The notes: generated by a model not told the origin, from the sequence alone. 64,000 nt of DNA from Beijerinckiaceae bacterium (GCA_030684835.1 JAUXWZ010000132.1:1-64000); one strand, 5' to 3'. Shown: positions 35,600 to 44,552, counted from the first letter of the stretch. Made by a program: numbers and translations.

Positions 35600-35734
35600 A
35601 GATGTCTCCTCCTGCTTCTTATTCGTACAGAATGAAGCAAGCGGCGGCCACTCGCAACCACGGCCAAGGAATCGCTTTGCGCAGCGCCCCCTGGTGGGGC
35701 AATGTGCGTGCAAACAAACCGGGAGGAAAACGGC

Positions 35735-36826
35735 ATGACGGGCTCGAACTACAGTATTCTGCTGCTCAAACCGCAGGAAATCCGCGACGTAATCGGCATG
35801 GATACGGCGATTGATCTCGTCGAGCAGGGCTATGCGGAGGCGTCGCAATTCCCGATCATCAATGCGCCGCGCCGCCGCGTTCATTCGCGCGCAAACGTGC
35901 GTATTTCCAACTTCCCGGGCGGTATTGACGGACTCGGCGTCATCGGCTCGATGAGCCGCGGCGAGCGCGTCGTTCACGATCATTCAGCCAACGATCAGGA
36001 GTACCCGTATCGCGAGCACCCGGTCTATCTGATGTGGGACGCGACCACCGCGGAACTCAAGAGCATCATGATCGGCGAGATCACGGAAAAGCGCATCGGC
36101 TTTTCCTCGCTGATGGCGTTGCGAACAGCTGCGACAAGCGGCGTCGGCTTCCGCCATCTGGCGCGCAGGGACTCGAAAATCTGCGGCGTGTTCGGCTCCA
36201 GCGGACAAGCGCTGCACAAGATTTTGGCGCTGCAGAACGAGCGCAAGATCGAGACGTACAAGATCTACAGCCGCAGCGCCGAGAACCGCGAAGCCTTCTG
36301 CAAGCGCATGCGCGAACTTGTTGACGCCGAGTTTGTGCCGATGAGCGAAACTGAGCAGGTCATTCGCGGATCGGACGTCGTGATCTGCGCAACAAGTTCA
36401 AACGTGCCGGTGTTCGACGGCGCCTGGCTGGAGCCTGGCCAGCATGTGGTGACTGTCGTCGGCTCCAACAGCGCGCTCGTAAAAGGCGGCTGGCTGCAAA
36501 GCGGACGCCGCGAGAACGACGACGAAACTGTCCGCCGCGCCGACTTCATCGTGACCAACTGGAAGGAATCCATCGAGTCTGAAAAACAGGCAGGCGTGTG
36601 GGACCCGATCCAGCAAGGAATTATAGGTTGGGACAAAATAGTCGAACTGGGCGACGTTGCGGCTGGCGCGCATCCCGGTCGCACCAGCGATGAGCAGATC
36701 ACCTATCACGCTAACAATAACGGCACGGCGGCGGCCGATCTTGCGATCGCGCACTGGGTCTATGAAGAGTGCAAGAAAATGGGCCGCGGCCAGCCCATTC
36801 TTCTGCCGCGCCCCGGCGACGTATAA
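35735..36826 (+). CDS. Ornithine cyclodeaminase/mu-crystallin family protein
   Basis: 363 residues from ATG 35735 (GGGAGGAAAA upstream). The NAD(P)-binding motif is KICGVFGSSGQALHKILAL; the family's substrate segments are seen in RVHSRANVRISNFPGG and RTAATSGVGFRHLARR. The Asp-containing helix is NNNGTAAADLAIAHWVYEEC. Members act as cyclodeaminases, imine reductases or amino-acid dehydrogenases. The typical FKSVG motif is replaced by YHANNNGTA, so true ornithine cyclodeaminase activity is unlikely. The gene stands alone between two leftward units and ends one base before the Rieske beta gene on the other strand. Confidence 0.82.
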   Translation: MTGSNYSILLLKPQEIRDVIGMDTAIDLVEQGYAEASQFPIINAPRRRVHSRANVRISNFPGGIDGLGVIGSMSRGERVVHDHSANDQEYPYREHPVYLMWDATTAELKSIMIGEITEKRIGFSSLMALRTAATSGVGFRHLARRDSKICGVFGSSGQALHKILALQNERKIETYKIYSRSAENREAFCKRMRELVDAEFVPMSETEQVIRGSDVVICATSSNVPVFDGAWLEPGQHVVTVVGSNSALVKGGWLQSGRRENDDETVRRADFIVTNWKESIESEKQAGVWDPIQQGIIGWDKIVELGDVAAGAHPGRTSDEQITYHANNNGTAAADLAIAHWVYEECKKMGRGQPILLPRPGDV

Positions 36827-36827
36827 G

Positions 36828-37325
36828 CTAGATGGTGTAAAAATCCATCATCGTCGCGATGTAGTCATTCTGCAGCCTGAAGGTCTTGCGCGCGATGAGC
36901 CACCGCTCATCGACGCGCGCAAGATCATGCTCGACAAGCGCGAACGTCGTAGTGGTCGCGCGCCGCTTGATGTTGAACGCATGGGTCGTTGCGACTGACG
37001 AAACGCGCAAGACGCCGGGCGCGATCTCAGCCGCGATTACGTTCGACAGGATGTGCGCCGTGCGCGGCAGCGGTGAGGACGCTTGCGAGCGCCCGCCTTC
37101 CACACGCCCCACCCGCTCGGCAAGCTGCGCGCGGGTGCAGTGAATAAGCGATAACTGCGTTTCAGGATCGCTTGTCAAAAGCCCGTCGTCGGTCCATGCG
37201 GGAACCCAGAAGATGGCGTCATGCGCATACATGGCCAGCCAATCGTCGAAACGCTGCTCGTCTAGCGTGCGCGCTTCCTCAAAGAGAATGCGCGCAGCTA
37301 CGGCCGTGATGTCGGCGCCGCTCAC
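36828..37325 (-). CDS. Aromatic-ring-hydroxylating dioxygenase, beta subunit
   Basis: 165 residues of NTF2-like fold. It opens with a helix and FEEARTLDEQRFDDWLAMYA, then DAIFWVPAWTDDG, and ends with LVEHDLARVDERWLIARKTF, which matches the SnoaL/beta-subunit family of Rieske oxygenases (toluene/naphthalene type). It supports the alpha subunit in an alpha3beta3 complex. Its start overlaps the alpha stop (ATGA), so the two are co-translated. Cofactor residues are all in alpha. Confidence 0.85.
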   Translation of the reverse strand: MSGADITAVAARILFEEARTLDEQRFDDWLAMYAHDAIFWVPAWTDDGLLTSDPETQLSLIHCTRAQLAERVGRVEGGRSQASSPLPRTAHILSNVIAAEIAPGVLRVSSVATTHAFNIKRRATTTTFALVEHDLARVDERWLIARKTFRLQNDYIATMMDFYTI

Positions 37326-38704
37326 GTGCGCTCTCCATGGGCAAGATCGCGCTCAAGTCCCTGACGAAGGAGATTGCGCCACGTGCGATAAGTCTCGTGG
37401 AACACAGTCTCGTCGCCCATTTCGAATGCGCCTACGATAGACGTGGATGGATTCATGCCGAGTTCAGCGGCGTGTTCGTCGCCGCCGCGTCGCACTGCGG
37501 CCATGCCACGCGCATAGCCTTGATGGAAGCCGATGGCGTCAGTCACGTTGCCCGCCTGACAATCCTCGTATGCGTTGGCGTCATCAGGCGTCGCCAACCC
37601 GCTTGGATTGAAAAACTCCTCGTATTGGCGGATGCGCACCGCGCGCGCAGCGCGGTCTTCGCCTTTGGGCGCGAGACAATACGTCGTCATCTCCGTCTTG
37701 TTTGCGCTAAGCGGGCGCCAGATACGCATTTGCAACGCAGCGTTTTCCGCGAATTGAACATTGGGAAAGATGCTCAGGTTGCGCGTGTAAAGCATCCACT
37801 TGGCGCGCGCTTCGCCCAGCCGCTGCGTGATTTCCGCAAGCCTGCGAAAAATCGGCCGTGCATCGCTCGACGGTGTTTCGCCCCAGATCGCCGCGTGTCC
37901 GTTCGGAAAGCAGAACGCGCCGCGCGAGATGCTTTTCTGGTTGAAGTTTTGGTAGATCGACGTGTGCCCGCTCGACGCCGCCTGCTTCCCCCGTTCGCCG
38001 AGAATTTGAATGTAGGAGGGATGCGTCGACGTGAAGTGATAGGGGTCTGTGCCGTTTTCCAGTTGCAGCTTCCAATTGCCGTCATAGGTGTAGCGCACCA
38101 CGCCGGGCACGACTTCAAGGCCCTCAGGCGATTGATCAACGATAAGATCAAGCATCATGCGCACGTCGCCCAGATGATCTTCAATCGCTGGCGCATCGTG
38201 TGGGCGCGCATCGTGGTTGAGTTTGCCAAACAAAAAGCCGCGATAATCGCCCAGTCGGACCTGCGCGAGTCCATGGTCTTCATCGAGGAAAGCCTGCGTG
38301 TACGCGCCCTGCTTTTCGTCCTTCACATCGACGCACGCGCCAGACGAGTCATAAACCCAGCCGTGATACTGGCAGGTGTGCCGCTTCGCGCTGCCCGCGG
38401 CGCGATGACACACCATCGCGCCGCGATGCCGGCAGGAATTGATGAAGCAGCGAATGCGCCCCGCCCCGTCGCGACTGACGATCACCGGCTGGCGCCCGAT
38501 GCGCGTGGTGAAAAAGTCGTGTGGTTTGGGAATCTGGCAGGACAGTCCGAGAAACACCCAGGAGTTTTCAAAGATGTGGCGCATCTCAAGGTCGAAGATC
38601 GCCTCCTCTCGCACGGCGGCGCGACTGACGCGAAAGGCGCCATCCTGCGGCCTGTCGTCGATGAGCGCGTCGATGTCAGCAAGACTTAGCTGGCCCGTTT
38701 CCAT
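37322..38704 (-). CDS. Rieske [2Fe-2S] aromatic-ring-hydroxylating dioxygenase, alpha subunit
   Basis: 460 residues from ATG 38704 (AGGGAAAC upstream). The Rieske cluster ligands are C91-R-H93 and C111-x2-H114 (CRHRGAM and TCQYHGW). The mononuclear iron site is in GNWKLQLENGTDPYHF followed by TSTHPSY. It hydroxylates an aromatic ring with O2 and electrons from a ferredoxin and reductase, neither of which is encoded nearby. The C-terminal tail contains MNPSTSIVGAFEMGDETVFH. It pairs with the beta subunit downstream. The substrate is an unknown aromatic acid or phenyl compound. It is the outer gene of the island, next to rsfS. Confidence 0.9.
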   Translation of the reverse strand: METGQLSLADIDALIDDRPQDGAFRVSRAAVREEAIFDLEMRHIFENSWVFLGLSCQIPKPHDFFTTRIGRQPVIVSRDGAGRIRCFINSCRHRGAMVCHRAAGSAKRHTCQYHGWVYDSSGACVDVKDEKQGAYTQAFLDEDHGLAQVRLGDYRGFLFGKLNHDARPHDAPAIEDHLGDVRMMLDLIVDQSPEGLEVVPGVVRYTYDGNWKLQLENGTDPYHFTSTHPSYIQILGERGKQAASSGHTSIYQNFNQKSISRGAFCFPNGHAAIWGETPSSDARPIFRRLAEITQRLGEARAKWMLYTRNLSIFPNVQFAENAALQMRIWRPLSANKTEMTTYCLAPKGEDRAARAVRIRQYEEFFNPSGLATPDDANAYEDCQAGNVTDAIGFHQGYARGMAAVRRGGDEHAAELGMNPSTSIVGAFEMGDETVFHETYRTWRNLLRQGLERDLAHGERT

Positions 38705-38944
38705 GGCGTTTCCCTGCAATCTGCGTCTTCTCCCATCTGTGGAAGGGCGGCCCGTCGCCGTCAAGCCGCCCGCTCACCCGGCTTTTGCCGCCTCAAGGAG
38801 CGCCTCAAGGAGCGCTTCAGGCAACGCCTCTGCCCATTCCACGGAAGTTCCTTGCTTTTCCGCATTGAAAACGGCACAAATCGTGGCCATGTTGGATAAT
38901 CCGTGATCGTCCTCGAACGATCGGGATTTTTGGAGTAGGGAACA
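38705..38944. other. 240-base junction between Rieske operon and rsfS
   Basis: It holds the presumed divergent promoters. A 12-base direct repeat, CCTCAAGGAGCG, occurs twice in tandem (38791-38814). A short leftward frame, 38774-38890, would encode 38 residues rich in Ala, Leu and Glu, but it has no ribosome-binding site, so I do not call it a gene. This is the boundary between the catabolic island and core genes. Confidence 0.5.
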
Positions 38945-39028
38945 CTGACAACGACGGTTTTATCAGAAGCGGCCACAGCGCCGCTTCACACGGCGGGCTC
39001 CCTGCCCGGGACATTCGCCGATAACCTC

Positions 39029-39373
39029 GTGCGCACTGTGTTGACGGCCCTCGACGACGCCAAGGCGGAAAACGTCGTCTCCATCGAACTGGCGGGCAAA
39101 ACCACCATTGCAGATGCGATGATGATTGCCACGGGGCGGTCCAATACGCACGTCGGAGCCATCGCAGATCGCGTGCTGAAGGCCTGTAAGGCGGCCGGCG
39201 TTGTTGCGCCGCGCATTGAAGGCCTGCCCAATTGCGATTGGGTGCTCGTGGACGCGGGTGACGTGATCATTCACGTTTTCCGCCCGGACGTGCGCGCGTT
39301 CTACAATCTCGAAAAAATGTGGGGCGGCGACCGGCCTACAGAAGCGGCCGCCAGCGACCGCACCGCCTACTGA
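39029..39373 (+). CDS. rsfS: Ribosome silencing factor RsfS
   Basis: 114 residues from GTG 39029. It contains the YbeB/iojap core ALDDAKAENVVSIELAGKTT, DAMMIATGRSNTHVGAIADR, GLPNCDWVLVDAGDVIIHVF and YNLEKMWGGDR. RsfS binds ribosomal protein L14 and blocks subunit joining in starvation. There is no ATG: the frame is open upstream to a stop at 38936, and a CTG at 38945 has GGAG nine bases before it, so the true protein may be up to 28 residues longer. It heads the rsfS-rlmH-envC-ctpA block; nadD, usually before it, is missing. Confidence 0.9.
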   Translation: MRTVLTALDDAKAENVVSIELAGKTTIADAMMIATGRSNTHVGAIADRVLKACKAAGVVAPRIEGLPNCDWVLVDAGDVIIHVFRPDVRAFYNLEKMWGGDRPTEAAASDRTAY

Positions 39374-39406
39374 CGAATAAGGCGCCAGCGTTGTGAAGCT
39401 GATAGT

Positions 39407-39889
39407 TTGAAGCTCATACTTGGCGCCATAGGACGTTTGAAGGCTGGCCCAGAGCGTGACCTCGCGGCGCGCTATCTCGAACGGGCGCGCGTAGCCGCGC
39501 GTCCGCTGGGGCTATCGGGCCCTGACGTGCGGGAGCTTGAGGAAAGCCGGGCGCGGCGCCCTGAAGATCGCAAGATCGACGAAGCCAAATCCCTCATCGC
39601 CATCATCCCGCCCGGCGCCTTTATTGTGGCGCTGGACGAACGCGGCGCGTCCATATCGAGCGAAAAGTTTGCCGGGACAGTGGCGAAGGCCCGCGACGAG
39701 GGCGCGCCTGCGCTTGCGCTCCTGATTGGCGGGCCGGATGGCCTTGACGAAGACATGCGCCGGCGCGCGCAATTGACCATCGCGTTCGGCGCCATGACAT
39801 GGCCGCACCAGCTTGTGCGCGTCATGGTGGCGGAACAAATATATCGAGCGATCACCATTCTCTCGGGCCACCCCTACCATCGCGCCTGA
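39407..39889 (+). CDS. rlmH: 23S rRNA (pseudouridine1915-N3)-methyltransferase RlmH
   Basis: 160 residues from a TTG start at 39407. This SPOUT methyltransferase methylates pseudouridine 1915 of helix 69 in 70S ribosomes. Visible motifs are FIVALDERGASISSEKFA, LLIGGPDGLDED with the SAM-binding trefoil-knot GGPDG, and the C-terminal TWPHQLVRVMVAEQIYRA followed by HPYHR. Length is normal. It lies 33 bases after rsfS, the usual order, and ends adjacent to envC. Confidence 0.93.
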   Translation: MKLILGAIGRLKAGPERDLAARYLERARVAARPLGLSGPDVRELEESRARRPEDRKIDEAKSLIAIIPPGAFIVALDERGASISSEKFAGTVAKARDEGAPALALLIGGPDGLDEDMRRRAQLTIAFGAMTWPHQLVRVMVAEQIYRAITILSGHPYHRA

Positions 39890-39943
39890 TTGCAGCCGCG
39901 ATTTGCGGGCTTATGCTCGCTGCGAATCGAACGTCGGCCAGCA

Positions 39944-41278
39944 ATGCAGCTTCAGGATAGACAAGAGCGAAAACCAGCGAGCATCGCCGCCCTTTGCGGC
40001 GCGCTGGCGGTTGCGATCGGCTGGGCCACAGCCCCGACGCCTGCTCGGGCGCAAGACATCGTGGTCGATCCACGCAACGAGATCATTGATCGCCGGCAAG
40101 TCGAATTGCGGTCGCTTGAGGAAGGCATTCGCCTTTCGGAAGCGCAGCGGGCGAAGATCGAGTCGGAACTGGAAATAATCCGCACGGATCGGGTGCGCCT
40201 CACCTCCGCCATGCTGGAGACGACCGCACGCGTGCAGGCAGGAGAGAGCCGGGCCGCTGAAACCGAGCGCAAGCTTGAGGCGTCGCTCGCGGGAGAAATG
40301 GCCATCCGTCGGTCGCTGGAAAGCCGCCGCAATGTGATCGCAGAAATTCTCGCCGGTTTGCAGCGGATGGGTCGGCGCCCGCCGCCAGCCCTGCTGATTT
40401 CTCCCGATGATATTTTGAAGGCCATCCGCACGGCCATCATGCTGGGCAGCATCGTGCCGGAATTGCGGTCGGAGACGGAAATTCTCGCCGCGGACCTTGC
40501 AGAACTTATGAACCTTCGCAAATCGGTGGCCGCCGAACGCGACAGGCTGCACGTTGAAGTTTCGCAACTGGCCGAAGAGCGCGGCAGGCTCATAGCGCTG
40601 GTCGAAGCGAGGCGCTCTGCGATCGGCGAAGCCGAGAAAGCGCTGGTTTCCGAGCGCACGCGAACGGTCGCGCTTGGCAAACAGGCGCTCGATCTCAAGG
40701 ATTTGATCGCGCGCATGGAAAACGAGGTGGCGAGCGCGCGGCGCGCCGCAGAGGCCGCCCGCAAGGCCGACGAGGAGCGTCGCCAGAGCGCTGGAAAGCC
40801 TGGTTCCGCAACGCCATTCGCCAACGCTGCGCGACTGGCCCCAGCGATCTCTTTTGCTAGCGCCAGAGGGCTTTTACCACTTCCGGTGACAGGTGAAATA
40901 CGCAAGGCGTTTGGGGCGGCGGACGGTTTCGGCGGCAACGAACGCGGCATCTCTCTGGCCACCCGCGCGAACGCCGTTGTGGCCTCCCCAACGGACGGTT
41001 GGGTGGCCTTTTCGGGCCCTTACCGTACATATGGTCAACTCTTGATCCTGAACGCGGGCGAAGGTTACTATATAGTTATGGCCGGTATGGCGCGGATCGG
41101 GATTGAGGTCGGACAGTTCGTGCTCGCAGGAGAACCAGTTGGTTCTATGGGCGACGCGACAGGAAGCACGGCAGCGGCAATCGCTATTGGCGCAAAACAG
41201 CCCATTCTCTATGTTGAGTTTCGGAAGGATGGGGTGGCCATTGATCCCGGACCCTGGTGGTCCAAAAGCGGCAGTTGA
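39944..41278 (+). CDS. envC: Murein hydrolase activator EnvC family protein
   Basis: 444 residues. A signal peptide (ALCGALAVAIGWATAPTPA, then RAQ) is followed by a long coiled coil (about residues 40-300) and a C-terminal LytM domain (RGISLATRANAVVASPTDGW, YGQLLILNAGEGYYIVMAGM). The zinc ligands of active M23 peptidases are not all present, as in EnvC, which activates amidases rather than cutting peptidoglycan itself. ATG 39944 was chosen; the frame opens at a TTG (39890). It sits between rlmH and ctpA in the usual rhizobial order. Confidence 0.85.
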   Translation: MQLQDRQERKPASIAALCGALAVAIGWATAPTPARAQDIVVDPRNEIIDRRQVELRSLEEGIRLSEAQRAKIESELEIIRTDRVRLTSAMLETTARVQAGESRAAETERKLEASLAGEMAIRRSLESRRNVIAEILAGLQRMGRRPPPALLISPDDILKAIRTAIMLGSIVPELRSETEILAADLAELMNLRKSVAAERDRLHVEVSQLAEERGRLIALVEARRSAIGEAEKALVSERTRTVALGKQALDLKDLIARMENEVASARRAAEAARKADEERRQSAGKPGSATPFANAARLAPAISFASARGLLPLPVTGEIRKAFGAADGFGGNERGISLATRANAVVASPTDGWVAFSGPYRTYGQLLILNAGEGYYIVMAGMARIGIEVGQFVLAGEPVGSMGDATGSTAAAIAIGAKQPILYVEFRKDGVAIDPGPWWSKSGS

Positions 41279-41310
41279 ACAAGAGCGGCAGTTGAAAAGG
41301 TTGTCGGATA

Positions 41311-42660
41311 ATGCGCAAGGTTTCACTGTTAATGGCCGGAGTGGCCATGGGCGCGGCGGCAGCAACGCTCGCCACCAGCGGACGCATCGGTTCGGGGTCG
41401 CCCGCATGGGCGGCGGCCGCGGACACCTATCGGAGCCTCAATCTTTTCGGTGACGTTTTCGAGAAGGTTCGCTCCGACTACGTCGAGAAGCCGACTGAGC
41501 AGAAGTTGGTTGAATCGGCCATCAACGGGATGCTCTCGAGCCTCGACCCGCACTCGAGCTACATGGACCCCAAGAGCTTCCGCGACATGCAGGTGCAGAC
41601 GCGCGGCGAGTTCGGCGGTCTGGGCATCGAGGTCACGCAGGAAGACGGCATCGTGAAAGTCGTCACGCCCATCGACGAAACGCCAGCGTCCCGCGCGGGT
41701 ATTCTCGCTGGCGACGTGATCTCCGCGATCGATAACGAAAGCACCCAGGGCCTGACGCTCAGCCAGGCAGTGGACAAGATGCGTGGCGCCATTGGCACGG
41801 CGGTGAAGCTCAGCGTACAGCGCGGGCCCAACAAGGAGCCGCGCGAGTTCTCGATTACGCGCGACCGCATTCAGATTCGTGCAGTCCGCAGCCGGCCGGA
41901 AGGCGACGACATCGGCTACATCCGTATTACGCAATTCAACGAGCAGACGTTTGAAGGCGTGAAAACGGCAATCGCCAAATTCCAGGCCGACATCCCTGCT
42001 GACAAGTTCCGCGGCTACATCGTCGACATGCGCAATAATCCGGGCGGTCTGCTCGACCAGTCCATCGCGGTGTCGAATGCGTTCCTTGATCGCGGCGAGA
42101 TCGTTTCGACCCGCGGGCGCAACGCCGACGAGACCCAGCGTTACAACGCCCGTCCCGGCGACCTTTCGAAGGGCAAGCCTATCGTCGTGCTCATCAACGG
42201 CGGCTCGGCCTCGGCTTCGGAAATCGTCGCGGGCGCGTTGCAGGATCATAAGCGCGCGACGATCATCGGCACGCGTTCATTCGGCAAGGGCTCGGTTCAG
42301 ACGATCATCCCGCTCGGCCAGCAGAATGGCGCGTTGCGGCTGACCACCGCGCGTTACTACACGCCGTCAGGCCGCTCGATCCAGGCCAAGGGCATCGACC
42401 CCGACATCCAGATCCTGCAGGACGTGCCGGACGAGTTGAAGGGGCGCGACAGCACCAAGGGCGAGGCGGCGCTTCGCGGTCACCTCAAGAACGGTGAAGA
42501 TGAGCGCGGCGGATCGCAGGCTTACGTCCCGCCGGATGTGACGAAGGACAAGCAGCTCATCGCTGCGGCGGAACTGCTGCGCGGCAAAACAACTGCTGCC
42601 CAGCTCATCGAGAGCAACAAGGCGCCCGCGTCGGAGCCTGAGAAAACGACCGCCAACTGA
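41311..42660 (+). CDS. ctpA: Carboxy-terminal processing protease CtpA (S41)
   Basis: 449 residues: an N-terminal signal/anchor (LLMAGVAMGAAAATLA), a PDZ domain around residues 95-180 (GEFGGLGIEVTQEDGIVKVV), then the tail-specific protease core. The catalytic Ser is probably S301 in GGSASASEIVAG and the general base K326 in RSFGKGSVQTI, 25 residues apart as in E. coli Prc. It processes envelope proteins in the periplasm. It starts 32 bases after envC and is followed by a terminator, so it is probably the last gene of this transcript. Confidence 0.93.
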   Translation: MRKVSLLMAGVAMGAAAATLATSGRIGSGSPAWAAAADTYRSLNLFGDVFEKVRSDYVEKPTEQKLVESAINGMLSSLDPHSSYMDPKSFRDMQVQTRGEFGGLGIEVTQEDGIVKVVTPIDETPASRAGILAGDVISAIDNESTQGLTLSQAVDKMRGAIGTAVKLSVQRGPNKEPREFSITRDRIQIRAVRSRPEGDDIGYIRITQFNEQTFEGVKTAIAKFQADIPADKFRGYIVDMRNNPGGLLDQSIAVSNAFLDRGEIVSTRGRNADETQRYNARPGDLSKGKPIVVLINGGSASASEIVAGALQDHKRATIIGTRSFGKGSVQTIIPLGQQNGALRLTTARYYTPSGRSIQAKGIDPDIQILQDVPDELKGRDSTKGEAALRGHLKNGEDERGGSQAYVPPDVTKDKQLIAAAELLRGKTTAAQLIESNKAPASEPEKTTAN

Positions 42661-42681
42661 TCGCTTCACGACAAATGTAAC

Positions 42682-42707
42682 AAGGCCGGGCCCAGCGCCC
42701 GGCCTTT
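42682..42707 (+). terminator. Terminator after ctpA
   Basis: AAGGCCGGGC and GCCCGGCCTT form a perfect 10-bp stem with a five-base loop, 21 bases after the ctpA stop, followed by TGTCGTTTGT. The T run is short, but the GC-rich stem is strong. Confidence 0.65.
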
Positions 42708-42798
42708 GTCGTTTGTCCCCCAAAATATTAAGGCTCGACGGATTCGCGCCACGAGCAGAGAATCGCAGCTCTGCAATCTGATTCGCGGCGGACCCCTC

Positions 42799-44004
42799 AT
42801 GCATCCCGACGAGCTGAACAAGCCATTGGGCCTTGACGTGGGCCCGCAAGCGCCCCGACGAGAAATTCCCTGGAAGGGACTGGCTTTCGCTGGGCTTGGC
42901 CTTCTTGGCGTCAGCGTCTTCGCCTTTGCGCAGCTGACTAATCCTCCCCAGGCCGATTCCTTTGCAAACGTAGCTGCTATCGCCCCGACAAATCCCGCCG
43001 TCCCCTCACAGCAGGGCGCCGGCATTTCCCTTGACGATGAAACAGCCAGCATTGCGCAAAAGCCCAGATCCAGCGCGGGCGAGGTGGAGCAATCGAGCGG
43101 CGTGCGCGTCGTGCGTCAGGGCGGCGGCGGCGTGCCCGGCGCATTGATCATCACGGTGCCGCAGGCGAACATCGGACTGACGCCGGCGCCGGACCGGCGC
43201 CTTGTCGAGGACGGTCGCTCAGGCCCGTTGCCAAAAATTGCCGCGGATGGCTCAAAGCCCATGACGGTGTACGCGCGCCCCATCGTGGAATCACCCAAGC
43301 TGCCGCCCGGCGCGCCCCGCATCGCTATTGTCATCGGCGGCATGGGCCTGAACGCTCCGGTCACAGATTCGGCCATCGCCAGCCTCCCGCCGGCCATTAC
43401 GCTGGCCTTCGCGCCCTACGGTCGAAACCTTGCGGAACTTGCCGCAAAGGCCCGGGAGAAGGGCCACGAAACGATCATTCAGACGCCGATGGAAGGTTTT
43501 GGCGGCGTCGCCGAGGAACCGGGTCCCCATGTACTGCGCACAGGCGCGGGCGCGGGCGAGACGCTCAATCGGCTGCATTGGCACATGAGCCGCTTTCCCG
43601 GTTATGTGGGCGTCGCTGGATACCTGGGCGCCCGTTTCACCGCGGACGCCGACGCCTTCGGCCCCGTGATGCGCGACATCTCCAAGCGCGGGCTGTTCTA
43701 TTTTGACGATGCGAGTTCACCGCGCAGCCTCGCGGCTTCGCTCGCCGCCGCCAGCGGCGCTCCGCTGGTGCGCGCGGATGTCACGATTGACGCAAATCCA
43801 GCCGCCATCGACGCCGCTCTTGCGCAGCTTGAAAAGCTTGCGCGCGAGCGTGGTTTTGCTGTTGGATTTGGCGCGGGCCTGCCGCTCGTTATTGACAAGG
43901 CGGGCCGGTTCGCCCGGCGGCTTGAAGCGCGCGGATTCATGCTCACGCCCGTCAGCGCGCTGGCGCGCACGCCCGATCAGGCCAGCGCCCGCAGCGATCG
44001 CTGA
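42799..44004 (+). CDS. Divergent polysaccharide deacetylase family protein
   Basis: 401 residues from ATG 42799 ([20 protein letters not shown]). An N-terminal membrane helix ([20 protein letters not shown]) anchors the protein. After a low-complexity linker comes the domain beginning [20 protein letters not shown], with [34 protein letters not shown] and [20 protein letters not shown], the signature of the divergent polysaccharide deacetylase family. A role in envelope or division is suggested by its fixed position after envC and ctpA, but the activity is unproven. It lies beyond the ctpA terminator. Confidence 0.85.
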   Translation: MHPDELNKPLGLDVGPQAPRREIPWKGLAFAGLGLLGVSVFAFAQLTNPPQADSFANVAAIAPTNPAVPSQQGAGISLDDETASIAQKPRSSAGEVEQSSGVRVVRQGGGGVPGALIITVPQANIGLTPAPDRRLVEDGRSGPLPKIAADGSKPMTVYARPIVESPKLPPGAPRIAIVIGGMGLNAPVTDSAIASLPPAITLAFAPYGRNLAELAAKAREKGHETIIQTPMEGFGGVAEEPGPHVLRTGAGAGETLNRLHWHMSRFPGYVGVAGYLGARFTADADAFGPVMRDISKRGLFYFDDASSPRSLAASLAAASGAPLVRADVTIDANPAAIDAALAQLEKLARERGFAVGFGAGLPLVIDKAGRFARRLEARGFMLTPVSALARTPDQASARSDR

Positions 44005-44018
44005 CCGTGGAGAAAGTC

Positions 44019-44522
44019 ATGAAAGACAAGCCGTATCGGCCCTGCGTTGGCGTCATGCTGGTCAATCGCGCGGGGCTCGTTTTCGTCGGCAAGCGTCACC
44101 CCGGCGATAGGGTCGAACACGATTCGGTTGAGTACGAATGGCAAATGCCGCAAGGCGGCGTCGACAAGAACGAAGATGTCTATGCCGCAGCGCTGCGTGA
44201 GTTGCGTGAGGAGACGAACGTCTCCAGCGTTTCGCTCATTGCCGAACTGCCCGAGTGGCTGTCCTATGACCTCCCAACCGATTTCGCGTCGAAGGCGTGG
44301 AAGGGGCGCTATCGCGGCCAGACACAAAAATGGTTCGCGCTGCGCTTTGAGGGGGACGACAACGAGATCGACGTGCTGAAGCCCGACGGCGGCAAACACA
44401 AGCCCGAGTTCATCCTGTGGAAGTGGGAGCGCATCGAGCGCTTGCCCGACATCGTGATCCCGTTCAAGCGCCCGATCTACGAGAAGGTGGTGGAAGCCTT
44501 CGCGCCGCTCATCAACCCCTGA
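44019..44522 (+). CDS. rppH: RNA pyrophosphohydrolase RppH (Nudix)
   Basis: 167 residues from ATG 44019 (GGAGAAAGTC upstream); a GTG at 44007 is possible. It starts [20 protein letters not shown] and has the Nudix box in [20 protein letters not shown] followed by REETNV. Then come [20 protein letters not shown] and [12 protein letters not shown], typical of RppH. It removes pyrophosphate from 5' ends of mRNA and so starts decay. It is 14 bases after the deacetylase-like gene and convergent with rimM. Confidence 0.92.
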   Translation: MKDKPYRPCVGVMLVNRAGLVFVGKRHPGDRVEHDSVEYEWQMPQGGVDKNEDVYAAALRELREETNVSSVSLIAELPEWLSYDLPTDFASKAWKGRYRGQTQKWFALRFEGDDNEIDVLKPDGGKHKPEFILWKWERIERLPDIVIPFKRPIYEKVVEAFAPLINP

Positions 44523-44552
44523 AGGTTCCAGGGAGCCGACGCTCGGGCGGGT

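Noticed and set aside
37337..38689. Plus-strand frame of 450 residues opposite the Rieske alpha gene
   Set aside because: No recognisable domain, and the opposite strand carries complete Rieske ligands.
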